Under the pieces are notes generated by a model. The model did no database searches, had not been told where the DNA came from, and saw nothing but the letters and a program-made list of their open reading frames with translations. From positions 1,307,501 through 1,371,500 of the forward strand of contig JACCIC010000005.1 in assembly GCA_018907035.1 (NCBI GenBank): a stretch of DNA of 64,000 bases, written 5' to 3'. Every line of letters starts with the position of its first letter. Within the stretch, counting starts at the first letter, position 1. Positions 59,095-64,000 of the stretch are shown one piece after another. The DNA comes from Sycobia sp. Sy_11 (Eukaryota > Arthropoda > Insecta > Hymenoptera > Epichrysomallidae). Made by a program: the position numbers and the translations under genes.

Positions 59095-62000
59095 TTAACT
59101 TTCAAATGAAATTGTAAATGGTATAGTTGGAGCATCTATTAATAGAAGCAGGTCCCTGCAGTATCTTAGTTTACCACATTCAACAGCATGTCTAAAAAGT
59201 AGAAAATTATTACAATACATATTATAAGCTTTACACATAAAGCTCAAAAAAATATATGCTGTATATTTTAAAAGCAGTGAAATGATAAATAGTTTGAGTG
59301 AAATTGTGGTTATACTCAAACGCAGTACTTTTAATTGTATTACACTATTTGAATCAGTATTAAAATTTTTTTCTATATTTTCTTTTTTTACTAAATATAT
59401 ATAACATATGCGTACAGTTTAAAAAGATTATAATAGTACATTTTGATAGAATCAACAAAATTTTGTTTAAAACTGATATCTGTATCCGTGTTTTATAAAA
59501 ATAATTTCATTACTAATAATGATTTGTAATATAACAGTAATCGGATTTTAAGATTTTATTTTGATATGATTAGATGTAAAATTTGTAAATAATAAATATT
59601 TCACGAATTATGTGAAAAGTTAAGCAGCTTTATTTTCAATTATTATAATTTAAATATAGTCTTTAAACAAACATTGTTTTAAAACGTTTAAATTTAATAT
59701 TTTATCAAATCACATTTCTACTACAGATGAAACTAACATAATAGGATTTCCAAACTATATCAGTTTATGGCGTGACTTAATAATTTCTCTGATCGTTTTA
59801 ATTTATAGTAAAACTAAGAAATTTAAATAATAAAAAATTTTTCTTACTTAAGACTGGAACACCAATACAATTCTCCTCTATCGCAGATTTTGGGATAAGT
59901 ACGTTTTGAGCTTACTATGAAATAAATATTGATATCAGTATCATTTAAGTACTATATATATAGTTCTTTTATATACTCACTTTTTACAAACAAGCCCTTT
60001 GCTTTACAATGTTTCATTTTATTACATCTTTTTGCATTCCTGAAAAATAGAAACTATCTATAATAAAGATTTTAATTCAACCCTATGTATATGTCGCGTC
60101 CAGCGATGATTCGGGGATAAGAAAAATCCGCCCGGAATGTACGGTGCGCTGATTCGCGTTCTCCCGAGTCCGGCGAAAGTGAAATTGGAGAATTGAGAAA
60201 TATCTGTAAATATATACAGAGAGAGGGAAAATAAGAAAGAGGCGAAAAGCGGCAACACTGTCCCGACGGTCGGCGCAATCAAGAAGAAAGAGAAATTCAA
60301 AATATACTTCTATCGAGTATATTGGCAATTTATACTATCTCCTTGGAATTCCTCAGGGCAATCCCCGGGATTTATGTAATTTCTATTATATATGATTTAT
60401 ATTATTCGAGATTTTTATAATCATATAGTATACAAAGATTTCTGTAATAATAGAGTCGCTTCGGAAGTTTCCTTACCGAACGGCGTACTGATATCGCGCC
60501 GCGCCGCGCACAATATTTACGCGATCTGCCTCGCGTATCCCTCGGCTTCAACGCGAAAGCGTCGCCGAAAAACCAGGGGGCAAAAACGGCGGAATCAACG
60601 GCATTAGACGACGCTCGTTATCTCCATGTAACTCCAACCCGCGTGGTTGGACGTCAGATATATATATACCTGGTTAAAATAGATGATGATTCAAGTGAAT
60701 CTTTGCACTATCGTTACGGATGTTTTTTTTTAATTATTTTCAAAATATAAAAAAATTAGTTTAAAATAATAATTTCTATAATTATTTTGAAAATTAAAAA
60801 GATAAATTTAAAATAATAAATTCTTGAATTTAATGAATTATTTTTAGATTTATAATAATTTGAGAGATTTTATAACTGACTGAGAGGAAATTTCAATAGA
60901 ACTAATTATCGTCTGTATCTTAATTAAGGCATCTTTTCTATGTGCATTTTCCTGTTTCATAACGCATGGTAAGGAATACTGTAGTCACGTTATGTTTAAT
61001 CAAGTTTATAAGACTGTGCATGATGCTAAATTATATATGTGTCGATCAATTTACAGACTATTGATTTATGTATAGTCTATGGATAAAAATTTTAGTTTTA
61101 TTTAGCCTATAGTTACTTTATAATAAAATGATTTAAAAAAAGATTTTTCTTTAGTACTTCAAAAATATTCTTACTCTCGACTGGCACACCAGTACGATTC
61201 TCCTTCTCTGCAATCTTTATAATAAGATCGAGTCGATTCTAAAATAAAAAAAAATATATAGAGTGTAATATATTGTGGCTTATTTATTCTTTGGCATTTT
61301 ATTAATTATATGATGCACTCACTGTCTAGAGCATAACCATTTTTCTCGCAATATGTCATTTTACCACATTGTCTTGCATTTCTGAAAAATAAGGTCGTTA
61401 AAAAAAATGTTTTCAATCTTTCTAGGAATAAGCATAATGGTTTAATTGTTCCATCAACTCTGCTTGAATATATTATTAATATTTATGAAAATTTTTTCTG
61501 AATTTTAATTTATTTAATAAATTTTTAGCAAAATAAACAACTTATATATAACAAAATATATCGAAAACCATAGTTGATTGGACAAACTGTACATAATTGT
61601 TTGTAATTTTGTATAAATTTCTTTTTGATTATTTTGTAAATACCAAGTAACACTTTTAAGTATATTACTAGATTATTTTTTATCAAAAATTTATATTTTT
61701 ATAATGTTCTTAATTGAAAATATCAGGTAAAGAATTTTCATTCTTTCTAATGTGATCATTATATAATGAATTTGGAATTCTGTAGCACTTTGAAATTTTT
61801 GACATCAATTGATAAACGATTTATAAATCAAAAATACATATGGCAAATAAATGACTACACTGTAGATGCTAATCGACTAAAAGTAGATGAAAATGTAGAA
61901 ACCGTATTTTTCCGACAATTATTTTTTAAACAAATAAGTTGGACAAAAAATTCATTTAATACTTGAAAGCTCAAAATAACTTTATGTAATTCAAACAGAT

Positions 62001-63775
62001 TTTAAAATTTATTCTTCATATGAATAAATAATCGAAAATTTTTCGTAACTATTTTAATGATAAAAAAATTAAATGAATAAAAAAGAAAAATCTTACTTTG
62101 CAGAAGAGCACCAAAACGACTCTCCTTCATCACACATTTTTGGATACAATGGCTGAGTGTCTAAAAGTAAATGCATATTTATACTTTTTGAAATTTGATT
62201 GATTAATTTATTTTTACTCACCCTCTGGTAATAAATTGTTCGATTTACAGTACCTCACTTTGCCACATCTATTTGCATGTCTACAAAATAAAGCAAGCAT
62301 CACAGAAATGCGCAAATTAATATCGTCCTAAAGTAATTAAAAGCTCTAATGAAACTGAATAAATCAAAAAAGTTCTTACTGTAAGGAAGCGCACCAGTAC
62401 CATTCTCCTTGACTACAAGCCTTGGGATAACCCGATACTGTACCTAAAAAATAAGAGGAATAATTTATAGAGTAACGTTTCGGAATTGTTTTCTTTAAAT
62501 TTGATTAATTATATCGATTATTTACTTGCTACAAGAAAGCCTCTTGACTGGCAATGTTTGATTTTACCGCATTTCCTTGCATGACTAGAAAAATAAAATA
62601 TTGATGAAATACGATGAACAAAAAAAAATAAGCAAAGCTTAAATAGATATTCGGGTATTAACAACTAATATAATTTTAGAATGATTATTCAGTAATTGCA
62701 TTGTAATTCGGGAGGCAATGTGGTTTGTATGAATCATTTATCCTTAATCATATCGGCTTAAATATTTTTCATCATAATTTAAATTTTTAAAGTAATCCAT
62801 ATTTGAAAAGTCATATATATTCTATTGAAATGTCAAATTGAATTGCAAATAATATCTAATTAATAATATATAATGGGTTCTTTAAAATAATAAATGTATA
62901 TAAAGAAACAATAAAACTAATATGGAAAATATTTTAAAGATTTCCTTAAATTGTTGGGCATATTCGATAATATACACTGATATTAGAAAAACTGGAGATC
63001 AACCCAATAAAGAAAAACCGTACTTGAAGGTTAAATTTTGGGTAAAAACAAGACCGTAAATTACAATAAAACGTGATTAATAAAATATAGAATTAGTACA
63101 TCATAGCAAGAAATATTATAGGTAGCAAGTTCCATTTATTTATTTTTTATTAATATCTGTTGAATAATAAAAGTAAGTGACATAATTTATCCCATGATAA
63201 TGATATTATCAGTCTTCTCAGTTCAGTTTTTTAAATTTTATTTTGCCAGTCTGTGTACAGATCAAACTATTTAACTCTAGAGAATGTTATAATTTCTACG
63301 TAATTTTATCTAGTTATGAATAAAAATATTGTTAAAAGTTATATATATATATCTTGCTGGACCAGAAGTGTTCCATACCGCATTATTTATTCACATTGTT
63401 TGCTTATTTCTTTTTATGCCTTGATCATGGGCTATAGAATTGAATGTATTATAAAAAATATTTAAATTATTAAGTCTAATAAAATTATAAGGATATTCTA
63501 TCTAAATTTATTGATAGTTTTTGTAGATCAATAAAACATAATACAAAAAAAGTTATAAATTGAAAAAGTTCCTTACGTTATAGAAGAGCACCAGTATGAT
63601 TCTCCTTCATCACATAGTTGGTGATAACTAGGCCTCTGTACTACAATTAAATGCGCAATGAGAAAAATCTTATTTATTTATTGCTATTTGATTACTTAAT
63701 TAATTAATTTACTTACTTCCTTGAAAGTAGCCCTTCGACCGACAATATTTAACTTTTCCACAATATTTGGCAATT
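59095..63775 (-). CDS. tandem saposin-A-type (SapA) repeat protein, 3' part of gene
   Basis: Eleven exons splice in phase on the minus strand. Type A exons (59 nt): 63,775-63,717, 62,584-62,526, 62,280-62,222, 61,381-61,323 and 60,039-59,981; the terminal one is 59,191-59,095 with TAA. Type B exons (64 nt, the last 67): 63,640-63,577, 62,443-62,380, 62,160-62,097, 61,238-61,175 and 59,914-59,848. B encodes C-x2-G-E-x-[YF]-W-C-x-S and A encodes A-x2-C-[GN]-K-x3-C, so B+A gives the SapA signature C..G...WC.....A..C.....C known from prosaposin propeptides. Five full modules and one half are present, about 237 residues. All introns are GT..AG, phase 1 after A and phase 2 after B. No saposin-B domain lies between modules. 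The N-terminus and signal peptide lie beyond the window. Secretion is inferred from the Cys content. Function unknown. Confidence 0.85.
59095..63775 (-). repeat. array of duplicated exon pairs (59 + 64 nt)
   Basis: A+B exon pairs of exactly 123 nt (41 codons) repeat four times, and a fifth pair is 126 nt. Five introns lying between modules (A to B) are very short (61-84 bp). Those inside a module (B to A) are mostly long (about 990, 99, 715, 1,135 and 656 bp). The phases make a pair a frame-neutral unit, so repeated tandem duplication of pairs explains the array. Short conserved stretches such as GGAGAATCRTACTGG recur at nucleotide level. Confidence 0.85.
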
Positions 63776-64000
63776 CTAAAAAATTAACATAAATACTATT
63801 TATAATAAAAATAGAAATAATATATATCGTACTTAAAAAAATTTATAATAAAATCGCTCCACTTAATTTATTTATAAAATATGTCGTACAAAATGTTTCT
63901 AAAACAAACATTGTACTTTTACTTTATACAATTATTTTTTTCAAAATCTCTTTAAATTTATTATTATTTATGAAACTTGTATTTATGCAAAAATTTTCTT
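63776..64000. other. probable intron of the SapA-array gene
   Basis: Only AT-rich sequence is seen up to the window edge. The B exon that should complete the first half module must lie further right. Confidence 0.55.

Noticed and set aside
61766..61966. 66-codon plus-strand frame
   Set aside because: Lies in a long intron of the minus-strand SapA gene and has AT-biased composition without motifs.
59095..63775. ShK-type or defensin-type cysteine motif for the repeated exons
   Set aside because: There are only four cysteines per module, and the WC..A..C spacing fits SapA much better than six-cysteine toxin folds.
1..64000. CRISPR array, bacterial operons, ribosome binding sites or riboswitches
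   Set aside because: The window is eukaryotic: spliced genes, microsatellites and retrotransposons. No regularly spaced short direct repeats of CRISPR type were seen.

Overview
The window looks like insect nuclear DNA, most likely hymenopteran (ant-like); this is inferred from style and not proven. The sequence is AT-rich with scattered GC-rich patches and long CT and AT microsatellites. Genes are split by short introns with GT..AG ends. One stretch of about 22 kb is transposons nested inside each other.

Layout. Positions 1-18,091 hold no gene I can support: microsatellites, a perfect 29-bp hairpin (2,182-2,262) and a MITE (13,972-14,217). A two-exon gene on the minus strand (18,092-20,311) encodes a secreted protein of unknown family. 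Positions 20,336-30,247 are AT-rich and hold one LINE remnant near 25.4 kb. A four-exon plus-strand gene (30,248-31,329) is an RMDN1-type microtubule-dynamics regulator. A tRNA-derived SINE with a 13-bp target duplication lies at 33,988-34,202.

Positions 35,669-58,077 are a Maverick/Polinton DNA transposon with about 140-bp terminal inverted repeats. It still carries recognisable DNA polymerase B, a retrovirus-like integrase with a chromodomain-like tail, coiled-coil proteins, a packaging ATPase, a phospholipase-A2-like/hydrophobic protein, an adenain-like cysteine protease, a penton-like remnant and a major capsid protein. Most are damaged, so the copy is dead. It has been hit repeatedly. 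A Ty3/gypsy element with 511-bp LTRs sits at its left, next to a fragment of a second copy. A 4-bp-TSD insertion with TG..CA ends splits polB. A LINE with an 11-bp TSD sits inside that insertion. Capsid, protease, packaging and replication genes of the Polinton would once have worked together as a virus-like replicating unit.

The most interesting host locus is at the right end (59,095-63,775, minus strand, continuing beyond the window). It is a gene built from strictly alternating 59-nt and 64-nt exons, each pair encoding one four-cysteine saposin-A-type (SapA) module. Five complete modules and one half module are in view, with no saposin-B domain between them. Such a poly-SapA protein is unlike prosaposin and is the best candidate here for something undescribed.
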